Assembly: GCA_965250275.1 (NCBI GenBank)
Contig: OZ252297.1
Location: 1,178,001 to 1,242,000, forward strand
Direction of reading: 5' to 3'
Length of the DNA: 64,000 bases
Source: G965250275 sp965250275
GTDB lineage: Bacteria > Pseudomonadota > Alphaproteobacteria > Rhodobacterales > Rhodobacteraceae
Each line of letters begins with the position of its first letter. The first letter of the stretch is position 1. Positions 28,414 to 36,720 of the stretch are shown piece after piece. A program made the translations under genes and the position numbers. Under the pieces are notes generated by a model. That model ran no database searches, was not told the DNA's origin, and worked only from the letters and a program-made list of their open reading frames with translations.

Positions 28414-28450
28414 TGCTTTCTCCCTTTTTGTAAAGCTTTCGAAGTTCGTT

Positions 28451-29326
28451 TCATTGTTCAGACCAGTTTTCTCCAAGTCTGCTTATTTGCTCCTCAGTTG
28501 CACGTATTTTTTCTTCGGCCTCGGGTCCGGCTCTTGTGAGCAGCAGCGACACGATGGTTTCGATCAGCACCAGCGTTCCGGCGTATGATGAGAAAAAGTT
28601 CGGACTTTCTGTCGGTACGACAAAGTGGTGATCGGCAAACTGCAAGGCCGGAGAGCTGTGGCTGTCCGTCAGAACGATGGTGGTCAGCCCTTTGTCGCGC
28701 GCTTCGCGCAGCGCCAGGATCGATCGCGCCGCGTATGGGGTCTTGGCCAGAACAAAAACGGCATCTCCGACGCCCATTTGAGACAACGAGGCCGCAGTGG
28801 ATGTGCCGTTGCGACCGGCAACACGCCAGTTCGATGTGAACCACTGGGCCTGATATCCAAAGTAATCGACTAGCCCCGCAGAGCCCATCGACCCCAGCAA
28901 CAGAACGTTCTGTGCGCTATGCAATGCATCCACGGCTGCGTCGAGCCTTTCCCGTGCAATGGTCTGGTCGAGATAGGCGATGTTGGCAGAACAGGCCAAA
29001 GCCTGTTGGTGCAACCGGTCAATGGGTTCCCGCCCTTGTCCCTCAATGCGCAGAGATTGTGCGCGTTCTGAGAATGGGATCAACCGTTGCCCGACAGCCG
29101 CACGACCGGCTTCGCGCATTTCCTCATAGTCCACATACCCCAGCGCGCGGGCCAGCCGCGAGAATGTTGCCGGAGAAACTCCGCTGGTCGTCGCGACAGC
29201 GCGCAAGGACCGGGTGGCCACATCGACGGGGTTGCCCGCGACATAGTCCGCCGCCTTGCGCAGCTTTGCGCTCATATCCGCGTAGTTGCCGCTTATGCGG
29301 TCTTCAATGGACGTGCCACTGATCAC
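28451..29326 (-). CDS. MurR/RpiR-family transcriptional regulator (HTH plus SIS domain)
   Basis: A 291-residue regulator. The N-terminal HTH_6 domain shows LRAVATTSGVSPATFSRLARALGY, and the SIS sugar-isomerase-like domain covers about residues 115-260 (NVLLLGSMGSAGLVDYFGYQ). The start is GTG at 29326, chosen because GGGAGGA lies 5 bp upstream; an upstream TTG would overlap an operator. The TAXI gene begins only 37 bp downstream, so rpiR, binding protein, permease and usp form one transcript, divergent from the catabolic genes at 29422. It probably represses both units through the paired palindromes. Confidence 0.9.
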   Translation of the reverse strand: MISGTSIEDRISGNYADMSAKLRKAADYVAGNPVDVATRSLRAVATTSGVSPATFSRLARALGYVDYEEMREAGRAAVGQRLIPFSERAQSLRIEGQGREPIDRLHQQALACSANIAYLDQTIARERLDAAVDALHSAQNVLLLGSMGSAGLVDYFGYQAQWFTSNWRVAGRNGTSTAASLSQMGVGDAVFVLAKTPYAARSILALREARDKGLTTIVLTDSHSSPALQFADHHFVVPTESPNFFSSYAGTLVLIETIVSLLLTRAGPEAEEKIRATEEQISRLGENWSEQ

Positions 29327-29341
29327 AGAATCCTCCCAGAC

Positions 29342-29358
29342 TGAAACTGAATGTTTCA
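29342..29358. promoter_or_regulatory. RpiR operator candidate 1
   Basis: TGAAAC-N5-GTTTCA, a perfect 6-bp inverted repeat located 16 bp upstream of the rpiR start codon. The same arms recur at 29383-29398. Confidence 0.65.
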
Positions 29359-29382
29359 AACGTCTTTTTTGTTGTCAAGCTT

Positions 29383-29398
29383 TGAAACAAGTGTTTCA
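29383..29398. promoter_or_regulatory. RpiR operator candidate 2
   Basis: TGAAAC-N4-GTTTCA, with the same arms as the element at 29342-29358, lies 23 bp upstream of the ATG at 29422. Paired sites between two divergent units suggest joint control by the RpiR protein. Confidence 0.65.
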
Positions 29399-29421
29399 GT
29401 CTGGGCGTTCTGGAGGGCCCC

Positions 29422-31818
29422 ATGGCTGATTCTGCTGTTCCTGCATATGCGCCGGTCGTTGTAATCGGCGGGGGTATTATGGGATGCTCTACGCTTTACC
29501 ATCTCGCCAAGCTCGGTGTGAGCGATGCCGTGCTGTTGGAACGGAACAAGCTGACATCCGGCACCACGTGGCACTCGGCGGCGCAGGTTCGGGCTTTGCG
29601 GCATTCGCAAAATCTGACCCGGATGATCCAGTACTCCGTTGATTTATACAGTCAGTTGGAGGCCGAAACCGGGCAGTCCGTCGGGTGGATTCAGAAAGGC
29701 TCGCTGTCCATTGCCACGCAGCCGGACCGGCTAACCCACATTCGCCGACAGGAGGCTCTGGCGCATGCCTATGGAATCGACGCCACTTCGATTTCGGCCG
29801 ACGAGGCAAAAGAGCGTTGGCCGCTAATGAATGCAGAAGATGTGCTTGGGGCGGTGTGGTCGCCGGATGACGGGCGGGTCAGCCCCTCGGACGTCTGCGC
29901 GGCACTCACCAAGGCCGCCCGCGATTTGGGGGCCAAGCTGTTCGAAGATACTGGCGTCACAGGTATCCTCACCGAGCGTGGCCGGATTTGCGGTGTGGAA
30001 ACGACACGCGGGACGATCAGATGTGACGCGGTGGCGCTGTGCGCAGGGCTTTGGTCACGCGAACTGGGCGCAATGGCGAATGCGGACGTGCCGTTGTTGG
30101 CTTGCGAACATTTCTATTTGCTCACGAAACCCGTCGACGGGATTTCCGGCAACATGCCGACGCTGTCCGATCACGACAACCACCTCTACATTCGGGACGA
30201 CTCGGGTGGTTTGCTGGTTGGGTGTTTTGAGCCGATGGGCAAACCCATTGAATCCGGGCGGCTGGATGAGAACTTCGCTTTTCAGCTACTCCCTGAGGAT
30301 TGGGATCACTTTGAACCCATGATGCTAAACGCGTTGCACCGATTGCCCGCATTGGAAACGGCGGAGGTGAAGATGCTCCTGAACGGTCCGGAGAGTTTCA
30401 CACCCGATGGGACCTTCATGCTTGGCGAAACAGCTGAAACCCGGGGCCTGTTTCTGGGCTGCGGCATGAACTCTGTCGGCATCGCGTCAGGCGGCGGCGC
30501 CGGAATGAACCTCGCCCAATGCATCGTCCATGGTCGGACGGCCTATGATCTGGGTGAGGCGGACGCAAAGCGTTTCGCACCTGTATTCAATTCCTTAGAT
30601 CACCTGATGGCGCGCGCGCCGGAGATCCTGGGAACCCACTATGAGATCGCTTATCCCGGCAAACAGCTGAAGACGGCCCGCGACCTGCGGAAACTTCCGC
30701 TCGACGCGGCGTACCGTGCTGCTGGCGCTCATTTCGGCCAGTTTTACGGCTGGGAGCGTCCGCTCTACTTCGGAAAGTCCGCAGAACCGGAGCTGCGGTT
30801 CGACCGCCCGGACTGGTTTGAAAATGTGCGGGACGAGGTGGCAGCCGCGCATGAGCGGGCCGCCATCTTCGACGCATCACCCTTTGGGAAGATTGATGTT
30901 TCAGGCCCGGACGCCGAGGCATTCCTGCTCAAGGTTTGCGCTGGGCACATGGCCCGGGCGCCTGGATCGGTCATCTACAGCGCGGTTTTGAACGAACATG
31001 GAACCTTCGAGTCCGACATCACGGCTCAGCGGCTTTCGGACGATCACTACCGGCTGTTCGTGGGAACCAATGCCATCAGGCGTGATCTCGCCTGGTTCCG
31101 GCGCCACGCCGATGGGTTTGATGTTGAGATCCGGGACACGACCGAGGACTTTGCTGTGCTGGGTCTGATGGGGCCGGATGCGGCACGGATTGCGGCGGAG
31201 TGCGGTGCCGCTGAGCTCAATGCGCTCGGATACTTCAAGACATGCGACGCCATTCTTGCCGGCCTTCCTGTGCGCGCCGCTCGGGTGTCCTATGTCGGGG
31301 AGGCGGGCTGGGAAATCACCTGCAGGGCGGAGGATGCCCCGGCGATCTTTGCCGCGCTTGCGGACGCGGGCGCGCAACCTGCCGGTCTTTTTGCCCAGAC
31401 CTCCATGCGGATTGAGAAGGGCTTCTGTGCCATGGGACATGAACTCGACGGGGATACGACACCAGTTGAGGTAGGGCTGATGTTTGCAACCCGAAAAACC
31501 GGCGGGTTCACCGGACATGAGGCACTGCAGGACCGGCTGGGATCGGAGCCCGGTCTGGGTTTGATGTCACTTAAATTCGATGACAACGACGTCGTGCCAC
31601 TTGGGCATGAGCCTGTCTATGTTGATGGCACGGTGGTCGGCCAAACCAGCTCCTGTGCTTTCGGATTCCGGGTCGGCAAATCCGTCGCACTTGCAAGGAT
31701 GAAATCAATGCTGGCGCCAGGAACACGCGTCACCGTTGATATTGCAGGGCAAACAGCAGAAGCGGTGGCATCTGTGGGCGCGCTCTATGACCCTGACGGG
31801 TCGCGGATGAGGGCCTGA
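29422..31818 (+). CDS. Dimethylglycine/sarcosine dehydrogenase-like FAD and GcvT fusion
   Basis: A 798-residue protein of the DMGDH/SARDH class. The N-terminal FAD domain (about 10-370) begins PVVVIGGGIMGCSTLYHLAK, and SGTTWHSA holds the histidine that binds FAD covalently in dimethylglycine dehydrogenase. The middle FAO domain (about 375-430) is followed by a GcvT-like folate-binding domain (about 435-798) with AAIFDASPFGKIDVSGPDAE and SYVGEAGWEITC. Such enzymes oxidatively remove an N-methyl group and hand the one-carbon unit to tetrahydrofolate. It heads a three-gene unit with a BKACE enzyme and an aminotransferase; the BKACE start follows 3 bp after its stop. Confidence 0.88.
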   Translation: MADSAVPAYAPVVVIGGGIMGCSTLYHLAKLGVSDAVLLERNKLTSGTTWHSAAQVRALRHSQNLTRMIQYSVDLYSQLEAETGQSVGWIQKGSLSIATQPDRLTHIRRQEALAHAYGIDATSISADEAKERWPLMNAEDVLGAVWSPDDGRVSPSDVCAALTKAARDLGAKLFEDTGVTGILTERGRICGVETTRGTIRCDAVALCAGLWSRELGAMANADVPLLACEHFYLLTKPVDGISGNMPTLSDHDNHLYIRDDSGGLLVGCFEPMGKPIESGRLDENFAFQLLPEDWDHFEPMMLNALHRLPALETAEVKMLLNGPESFTPDGTFMLGETAETRGLFLGCGMNSVGIASGGGAGMNLAQCIVHGRTAYDLGEADAKRFAPVFNSLDHLMARAPEILGTHYEIAYPGKQLKTARDLRKLPLDAAYRAAGAHFGQFYGWERPLYFGKSAEPELRFDRPDWFENVRDEVAAAHERAAIFDASPFGKIDVSGPDAEAFLLKVCAGHMARAPGSVIYSAVLNEHGTFESDITAQRLSDDHYRLFVGTNAIRRDLAWFRRHADGFDVEIRDTTEDFAVLGLMGPDAARIAAECGAAELNALGYFKTCDAILAGLPVRAARVSYVGEAGWEITCRAEDAPAIFAALADAGAQPAGLFAQTSMRIEKGFCAMGHELDGDTTPVEVGLMFATRKTGGFTGHEALQDRLGSEPGLGLMSLKFDDNDVVPLGHEPVYVDGTVVGQTSSCAFGFRVGKSVALARMKSMLAPGTRVTVDIAGQTAEAVASVGALYDPDGSRMRA

Positions 31819-31821
31819 TCC

Positions 31822-32601
31822 ATGCACAACCCGATGATCATGGTCGCTCCGAATGGCGCAAGGCGTGGAAAAAAAGACCACGCCAACCTGCCGGTTACGA
31901 TCGAAGAGACCGTGGCGGCATCCAAACAGTGTAATCTTGCCGGCGCGCAGGCGCTGCATCTGCATGTTCGGGATGAGACCGGCAAACATTCACTCGATCA
32001 TGGTCGTTACAAAGACGCGTTGGCGGCGCTGAATGATGTTGTCCCGGCAATGCGGGCACAAATCTCTACTGAAGCCGCAGGCGTCTATGATGTCGCGCAA
32101 CAATTGAACTGCTTGCAAAAGGTTCGTCCCTATTGGGCCAGCATTTCGGTTCGCGAGATCGCACGCGAACCGGAGCTGGCGGACAAGGTCTACGGCACGT
32201 GCTTCGAGACGGGCACGGAGGTGCAGCACATTCTCTACAATGCAGAGGATGCGCGCCTGTTGGCCCGGTGGCAGGCGCATGGGGTTGTCCGAGATGCGGT
32301 GCCAAGCCTGCTGTTTGTTTTGGGGCATCCGAACGTCTCTGGCGGTTTGACTTGGAACGCGCTCCTGTCATCGGTCTCCTCCTTGCCCGCTTCAACATCT
32401 TGGATGCTTTGTGCCTTTGGCAGAACCGAACATGCCCGTCTGATTGAGGCCGCGCGTCTGGGCGGAGATTGCCGCGTTGGCTTCGAGAACAGTCTGACCG
32501 ACCCGGACGAGAGAGCATGGTCGGACAATGCGGCCTCCGTCGCAGCACTGATGGCCGCACTGGCAAAGGAGAGAACACATGTCCCACATCTTTCCGCGTA
32601 A
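31822..32601 (+). CDS. BKACE-family enzyme (beta-keto acid cleavage, formerly DUF849)
   Basis: A 259-residue TIM-barrel protein. The metal-binding HLHVRDETG near residue 47 is the family signature, and VGFENSLTDPDE matches the conserved VGLEDN-like Glu segment. Family members condense a beta-keto acid with acetyl-CoA, giving acetoacetate and a new CoA ester, for example in lysine fermentation or carnitine breakdown. It starts 3 bp after the dehydrogenase fusion and its end overlaps the aminotransferase start by 23 bp. The keto acid is unknown. Confidence 0.85.
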   Translation: MHNPMIMVAPNGARRGKKDHANLPVTIEETVAASKQCNLAGAQALHLHVRDETGKHSLDHGRYKDALAALNDVVPAMRAQISTEAAGVYDVAQQLNCLQKVRPYWASISVREIAREPELADKVYGTCFETGTEVQHILYNAEDARLLARWQAHGVVRDAVPSLLFVLGHPNVSGGLTWNALLSSVSSLPASTSWMLCAFGRTEHARLIEAARLGGDCRVGFENSLTDPDERAWSDNAASVAALMAALAKERTHVPHLSA

Positions 32602-33919
32602 TACCCGTAAACCACCCCCCAAGGCCGTGCGGGGCGAGGGGTGTTACCTGTATGACGAAGCGGGCAAGGCCTACCTGGACGGTTCAGGTGGTGCGGCCGT
32701 CTCCTGTTTGGGTCATGGCGACAAAACGATCATCGAGGCTGTGCAGGCGCAGGCTGCGGCGCTGTCGTTTGCGCATACAGGCTTTTTCACGTCGGACCCG
32801 GCAGAACGACTTGCCGACCTGCTGATCCAACATACGCCCGGTGATCTCGATCGCGTCTATCTGGTGTCGGGCGGATCAGAGGCAACAGAGGCAGCGATCA
32901 AGTTGGCGCGTCAGTACTTTGTCGAAACGGGGCAGCCTCAACGCCGGCATCTGATCGCGCGCCAACAGAGTTATCACGGCAACACGCTGGGCGCGCTGGC
33001 TGCGGGCGGCAACCGGTGGCGGCGCGCGCAGTTCGCGCCACTGTTGATCGACGTCAGCCATATTGCGCCGTGCTACGAGTATGTGCTGCGCAGGGATGAC
33101 GAAAGTGCCGAGGCCTACGGCCAGCGCGCAGCACAAGAGCTGGAGGACGAAATCCTCAGGTTGGGTCCGGACACTGTGATGGCGTTCATGGCCGAACCCG
33201 TGGTTGGCGCAACGATGGGCGCAGTGCCTGCGGTCGACGGTTACTTTCGAAAGATCCGTGGCATCTGCGACCGCTATGGCGTGTTGCTGATACTGGACGA
33301 AGTGATGTGCGGGATGGGCCGCACCGGACATCTTTTTGCAAGTGAGGCGGACGGTATCGCGCCGGACATCCTATGCATCGCAAAGGGATTGGGGGCAGGC
33401 TACCAGCCCATCGGGGCCATGATCTGCACCGATGCAATCTATCAAACCATCGAAGGCGGAAGTGGCTTCTTTCAGCATGGCCACACTTACCTCGCACATC
33501 CTGTGGCCGCCGCCGCCGGGCACGCAGTGGTGACCAAACTGCTGGAGCAAAACCTTGTTGAGCGCGCGCGGCGACAAGGGGAAACACTCCGCGCCGCGCT
33601 GAATGATCGGCTTGGCCAGCATCCGCACGTCGGTGACATCCGGGGGCGCGGGCTGTTCATGGGCGTTGAGATCGTCGAGGACAGAAGCACCAAGACGCCT
33701 TTCGATCCTGGGAACTCCGTTGCCGCCCGGGTAAAAGCCGCCGCATTCGACGCCGGCCTCATCTGCTACCCGATGTCAGGCACGCGGGATGGCCAGCTCG
33801 GCGATCACATCTTACTGGCGCCGCCCTTTATCATCGAGGACGCTCAGCTTGACGAACTAACCGACAAGCTGGCGCTGGCAATCGACACGGTGACCAAGGA
33901 AAACCGCCCCTCACCTTGA
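32579..33919 (+). CDS. Class III PLP-dependent aminotransferase
   Basis: A 446-residue fold-type I aminotransferase. YLVSGGSEATEAAIKLARQY binds the PLP phosphate, LILDEVMCGMGRTG holds the aspartate that contacts the PLP ring, and CIAKGLGAGYQPIGAM contains the Schiff-base lysine. The class includes beta-alanine:pyruvate and omega-amino-acid transaminases, fitting formation of a beta-keto acid for the neighbouring BKACE enzyme. The last codons lie inside the left copy of the 102-bp direct repeat that bounds the Rhs island, so the gene end touches a recombination boundary; the protein nevertheless looks complete. Confidence 0.9.
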   Translation: MSHIFPRNTRKPPPKAVRGEGCYLYDEAGKAYLDGSGGAAVSCLGHGDKTIIEAVQAQAAALSFAHTGFFTSDPAERLADLLIQHTPGDLDRVYLVSGGSEATEAAIKLARQYFVETGQPQRRHLIARQQSYHGNTLGALAAGGNRWRRAQFAPLLIDVSHIAPCYEYVLRRDDESAEAYGQRAAQELEDEILRLGPDTVMAFMAEPVVGATMGAVPAVDGYFRKIRGICDRYGVLLILDEVMCGMGRTGHLFASEADGIAPDILCIAKGLGAGYQPIGAMICTDAIYQTIEGGSGFFQHGHTYLAHPVAAAAGHAVVTKLLEQNLVERARRQGETLRAALNDRLGQHPHVGDIRGRGLFMGVEIVEDRSTKTPFDPGNSVAARVKAAAFDAGLICYPMSGTRDGQLGDHILLAPPFIIEDAQLDELTDKLALAIDTVTKENRPSP

Positions 33920-34012
33920 TGCCGGTTGATCGAACCGCTAATGGGTGAGACCCAGTTGAGTGACCCAACCCGATCCGGGGCGGCCTCAAGCAGGCTTTGT
34001 CATCGCGACGAC
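33911..34012. repeat. Left copy of the 102-bp direct repeat flanking the Rhs island
   Basis: Aligns without gaps to 38709-38810 with 83 of 102 identical bases. The right copy includes the last codons of the methyltransferase gene at 38784 (MTKPA and stop, minus strand); the left copy keeps the same codons as a relic, with no gene attached. The first bases overlap the end of the aminotransferase gene. Confidence 0.85.
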
Positions 34013-34274
34013 GGCAAGACTTAGAGTTGTGAAGCCACAAGCGGCCGCGGGCCTGCGCGTGATAGACCCTACAGTCAGCTTTGTGCGACTGCACCCCAAG
34101 ACTTGCGCTGTGGCATATTCCCGAAACCGATTGATGACGGAGAGGACTTAAACGGGATTGGCGAGGTGGTGATGGGTGTGTGAACTCCAAATACCAGGAG
34201 ATATCAGGCCTCATGTATCCCGGAGTCTTTGCCGTCGGCGGTGAATGTAGGTTTCAATGAAGGCACTTAAGACA
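34013..34274. other. Non-coding left margin of the Rhs island
   Basis: Together with the adjacent direct repeat this makes about 355 bp without a gene between the aminotransferase and the first small island gene. No homology to the Rhs modules or to the right margin beyond the repeat was seen. Confidence 0.4.
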
Positions 34275-34604
34275 TCAAATCTGGCCTTGCTCTAAGTGCT
34301 TGTGTACACCAAGTATCTCCGGGGTCAGCCGCTCGGTGGTTCCATCTGTGAATCGGCAAAAGACTTGCCCACTGAGGTGTTCCGTGCTGTTCAATATCAG
34401 GAAGTTCACCGCGCGGATTGCTATGCTTAGTGATTGCGCTTTGGTCACCCCAAAATAGCTTTTGCTAAGCGTTTGGCCAAAGCCATTCACCGAAACTTTG
34501 CAGGAGAAGTCTCCCTTTTCGTTTTTTTTAGGGGGGCGAATTTCAACCTTGGGATAGGTTGTGTTGGTGCCGTCCGAAACAAAAATCTCATCATAGTTCA
34601 ACAT
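34275..34604 (-). CDS. Small protein behind a toxin-less Rhs tip (candidate immunity protein)
   Basis: A 109-residue soluble protein starting MLNYDEIFVSDGTNT, with a C-terminal stretch TKAQSLSIAIRAVNFLI. It vaguely recalls DUF6968-type small proteins, but this is not secure. It overlaps the 3' end of the Rhs fragment at 34591 by 14 bp, the position of an immunity gene, although no toxin domain separates it from the Rhs core. Translation is probably coupled to that fragment. Function is inferred from position only. Confidence 0.5.
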   Translation of the reverse strand: MLNYDEIFVSDGTNTTYPKVEIRPPKKNEKGDFSCKVSVNGFGQTLSKSYFGVTKAQSLSIAIRAVNFLILNSTEHLSGQVFCRFTDGTTERLTPEILGVHKHLEQGQI

Positions 34605-34869
34605 TCCTTGTTCGTTCCTCCTGTTCGCCAGTGGGGTCAATGTGCACCGATGGGTTCTGTAGAGCATAGCCGTAGAGGCTACCTCCGGCGTTCAGGCCGA
34701 TTGGATCCGCCTGCAGGTAGCGCCCCAGGGTCGGATCGTACTCCCGCATCCAGTTCTGGTGCAGCCCGCTTTCGGCCTGGAACCACGCAGATCGGAGTCT
34801 CTGCTGAAACAAACAACCGGTGACGGGTGGATCAGACAGACAAAAGATCTTCAGCCCATCTGCTGTCAA
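34591..34869 (-). pseudogene. Rhs C-terminal tip fragment without toxin (module 1)
   Basis: A 92-codon frame. From codon 29 it matches the Rhs-associated core tip (WFQAESGLHQNWMREYDP, then LGRYLQADPIGLNAGG and DPTGE) and stops only 8 codons later, so there is no toxin domain. The first 28 codons are unrelated to Rhs, so the core is cut off at the W. It looks like a displaced module that lost both its body and its toxin. Confidence 0.75.
34624..34785 (-). repeat. Rhs tip repeat, copy A (pairs with 37128-37289)
   Basis: This 162-bp stretch aligns without gaps and with few differences to 37128-37289. Both encode the Rhs core tip from the W of WFQ/WFL to DPTGE. Confidence 0.8.
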
Positions 34870-34967
34870 ACAGCTCGCAATTGATGCGATACGTGAGTTG
34901 GCTTCCCCATACCCGTAGCCCTCGCCGCGACAACGATGATGAGCTATTTTGGGGCAAAAGGCTCAAA

Positions 34968-35402
34968 TCATGATCGGCGATTTAGGTCATCCATCATGTA
35001 AGAAGCGGCGTCCCGAAATTCGGTTCTCTTTTGCAGCTCTGCAAGCAGGCTCCTCGCGGTGCTCATGTCAAATATCTCTGCTACCATGTCGCAAATAGAG
35101 TACGAGTTTTCATGTTTGAGATTCGGCATTTCGGGCCCTATCAGGAACTCCCGTAAGAGATCCAATTGAGATGGACTGAGTATCTGACCATCTGACCACA
35201 GCGCAGAAGTGATGCTATGTAAGGCTGGGTCACGCTGAACATCTGGCTCTCTCAGAATAGATAGCAAGGCCTCAATACTCTTGTCTGACAGAACATCGTT
35301 GGATGCTGCCTCTTCAATGATCGAAAACGACAGCTCAGACACATCCAGAGTACGGCAGTTCGTTTGCCTAAGGTATTCTCTCCAAAGTTCTTTCTCTCTC
35401 AT
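34968..35402 (-). CDS. Candidate immunity protein of Rhs module 2
   Basis: A 144-residue acidic, predicted helical protein (MREKELWREYLRQTN), with no recognised family. The ATG lies 13 bp after the stop of the Rhs toxin frame on the same strand, the standard place for an immunity gene. It has no signal peptide or membrane helix, so a cytosolic toxin would be expected. The role is inferred from position. Confidence 0.6.
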   Translation of the reverse strand: MREKELWREYLRQTNCRTLDVSELSFSIIEEAASNDVLSDKSIEALLSILREPDVQRDPALHSITSALWSDGQILSPSQLDLLREFLIGPEMPNLKHENSYSICDMVAEIFDMSTARSLLAELQKRTEFRDAASYMMDDLNRRS

Positions 35403-35415
35403 CTTAGGTTCCAGT

Positions 35416-36117
35416 TCAGAATCCGGGCCAGGGACTGAGCCCACCGAGTGGCGCGATCGGACTATAGCGTCCTCCGACGCCCCGGCCTGGTAGCCTAGGT
35501 AAGATCAGAGGCGGCGGTAGGGTCGATTGGGGTGCGTTCTGCGGCTGCGGTTCGCCAGTTCCTCCACATCCATCGTCTCCTCCGCAACGCGTTGCATACT
35601 CCTTTTCAAGTTCTCGCAATTGGTTCCAGTCTTTGTTGATCAGTACTCTATGACCATGCCGCGACGCAGCCAATGGTTGACCCAGGGCTCGCTCAGGTAA
35701 TGCTTGGGGATTGTTCTTTAGATCTTTATCTCTTCGTATTATATTCTTCCGAATATTGTCCATACGACGTTCAATACTCTTGCAGTACTGGTAGTCTTTG
35801 TGACCGGGCTCTACAGTGAGCCCTTCAAGGTCTGAATACCGCCCAGGGTTCTGCAACGCATACCCATACACAGACGCCCCATCCACCAGCCCAAGGCGAT
35901 CCGCCTGCAGGTACCGCCCCGTCGTCGGGTCGTACTCCCGCATCCAGTTCTGGTGCAGCCCGCTCTCTGCCTGGAACCACTGGCCGGGGAAGCGCAAGTC
36001 GGGGTTGGGGCCGGTGGACGTCTCAACACCGCCAAACGGGAAATACGACGCCTCCCAGACCTTCACACCGGCACTGTCGGTAGCAAAGACCGGGCGTCCG
36101 AAATGGTCCGTTCGCAA
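35416..36117 (-). CDS. Orphan Rhs tip with C-terminal toxin candidate (module 2)
   Basis: A 233-codon frame opening with TTG inside an Rhs core (LRTDHFGRPVFATDSAG) and lacking the large YD-repeat body, N-terminus and any ribosome site. The core ends near NPGRYSDLEG (about residue 98). The variable domain then contains CKSIERRMDNIRKNIIRR and GHRVLINKDWNQLRELEKEY, ending in a proline/glycine-rich tail. I do not recognise the toxin family. It could be a silent cassette that becomes active when recombined onto an intact Rhs gene, or a decaying remnant. Confidence 0.7.
   Translation of the reverse strand: MRTDHFGRPVFATDSAGVKVWEASYFPFGGVETSTGPNPDLRFPGQWFQAESGLHQNWMREYDPTTGRYLQADRLGLVDGASVYGYALQNPGRYSDLEGLTVEPGHKDYQYCKSIERRMDNIRKNIIRRDKDLKNNPQALPERALGQPLAASRHGHRVLINKDWNQLRELEKEYATRCGGDDGCGGTGEPQPQNAPQSTLPPPLILPRLPGRGVGGRYSPIAPLGGLSPWPGF
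35850..36117 (-). repeat. Rhs core repeat, copy B (pairs with 37961-38228)
   Basis: This 268-bp stretch aligns without gaps to 37961-38228, with the same offset of 2111 bp at every anchor checked. Both encode the core from GRPVFATDSAG to YGYALQNPG. Confidence 0.8.
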
Positions 36118-36399
36118 GAAAACTCCGCGCCTGAGTTGCCATCGACCGCGGCCAACAATTAGCCGTTAGACGAAAAGTAGACCTGCAGCAGCATCTTGAC
36201 GTGTGTTGTTTGTTGGTCTCACACTTCAGTAGCGGATTTCCATGCAGATCATGTACCAATTAAGGGACCTGGCCGGTTAGCGTCAGACGGCACAAGATAG
36301 GTCATTGCCCAGCCCAGTTAGATTTAATCAAAGCGCTAAGAGTATCAGAAAGCCAACACCTAGTCAGAACTGCCAAAATGCCAACATAAGATTTATGCT

Positions 36400-36720
36400 T
36401 CAAGTATCCAGTTTTCGAACAAGCTGCATAAGGCACATTTTTATTGTTTCTATTCTACGAAACGGATCTGGCGCTGCGGTGTCCATTGCGGACAAGAGGC
36501 TTCGAGCGAGATCTACGGCCGCTGTCTCTTTACGGCACATTATTTCGAGACGGTTTTCCAACAACCTTTCGTTTAGGGCGCCCCTCTCTTCTTCAGAAAA
36601 CTCTTTCAAGCCAATTTGCTGCTCGAGCTTTCCTAGCTGATCTAGTGCTGCCATTGCGCCTTCCCTAATCGCAATTGACTGAATTTTCAAAATCTCCTTT
36701 CTGAATGACTTCTCGTTCAT
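36400..36720 (-). CDS. Candidate immunity protein of Rhs module 3
   Basis: A 106-residue, mostly helical protein (MNEKSFRKEILKIQSIAIRE) with no recognised family. Its ATG overlaps the stop of the cysteine-rich Rhs toxin frame by 4 bp (ATGA), so the two are translationally coupled, as toxin and immunity pairs often are. No signal peptide or membrane segment is evident. Confidence 0.6.
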   Translation of the reverse strand: MNEKSFRKEILKIQSIAIREGAMAALDQLGKLEQQIGLKEFSEEERGALNERLLENRLEIMCRKETAAVDLARSLLSAMDTAAPDPFRRIETIKMCLMQLVRKLDT

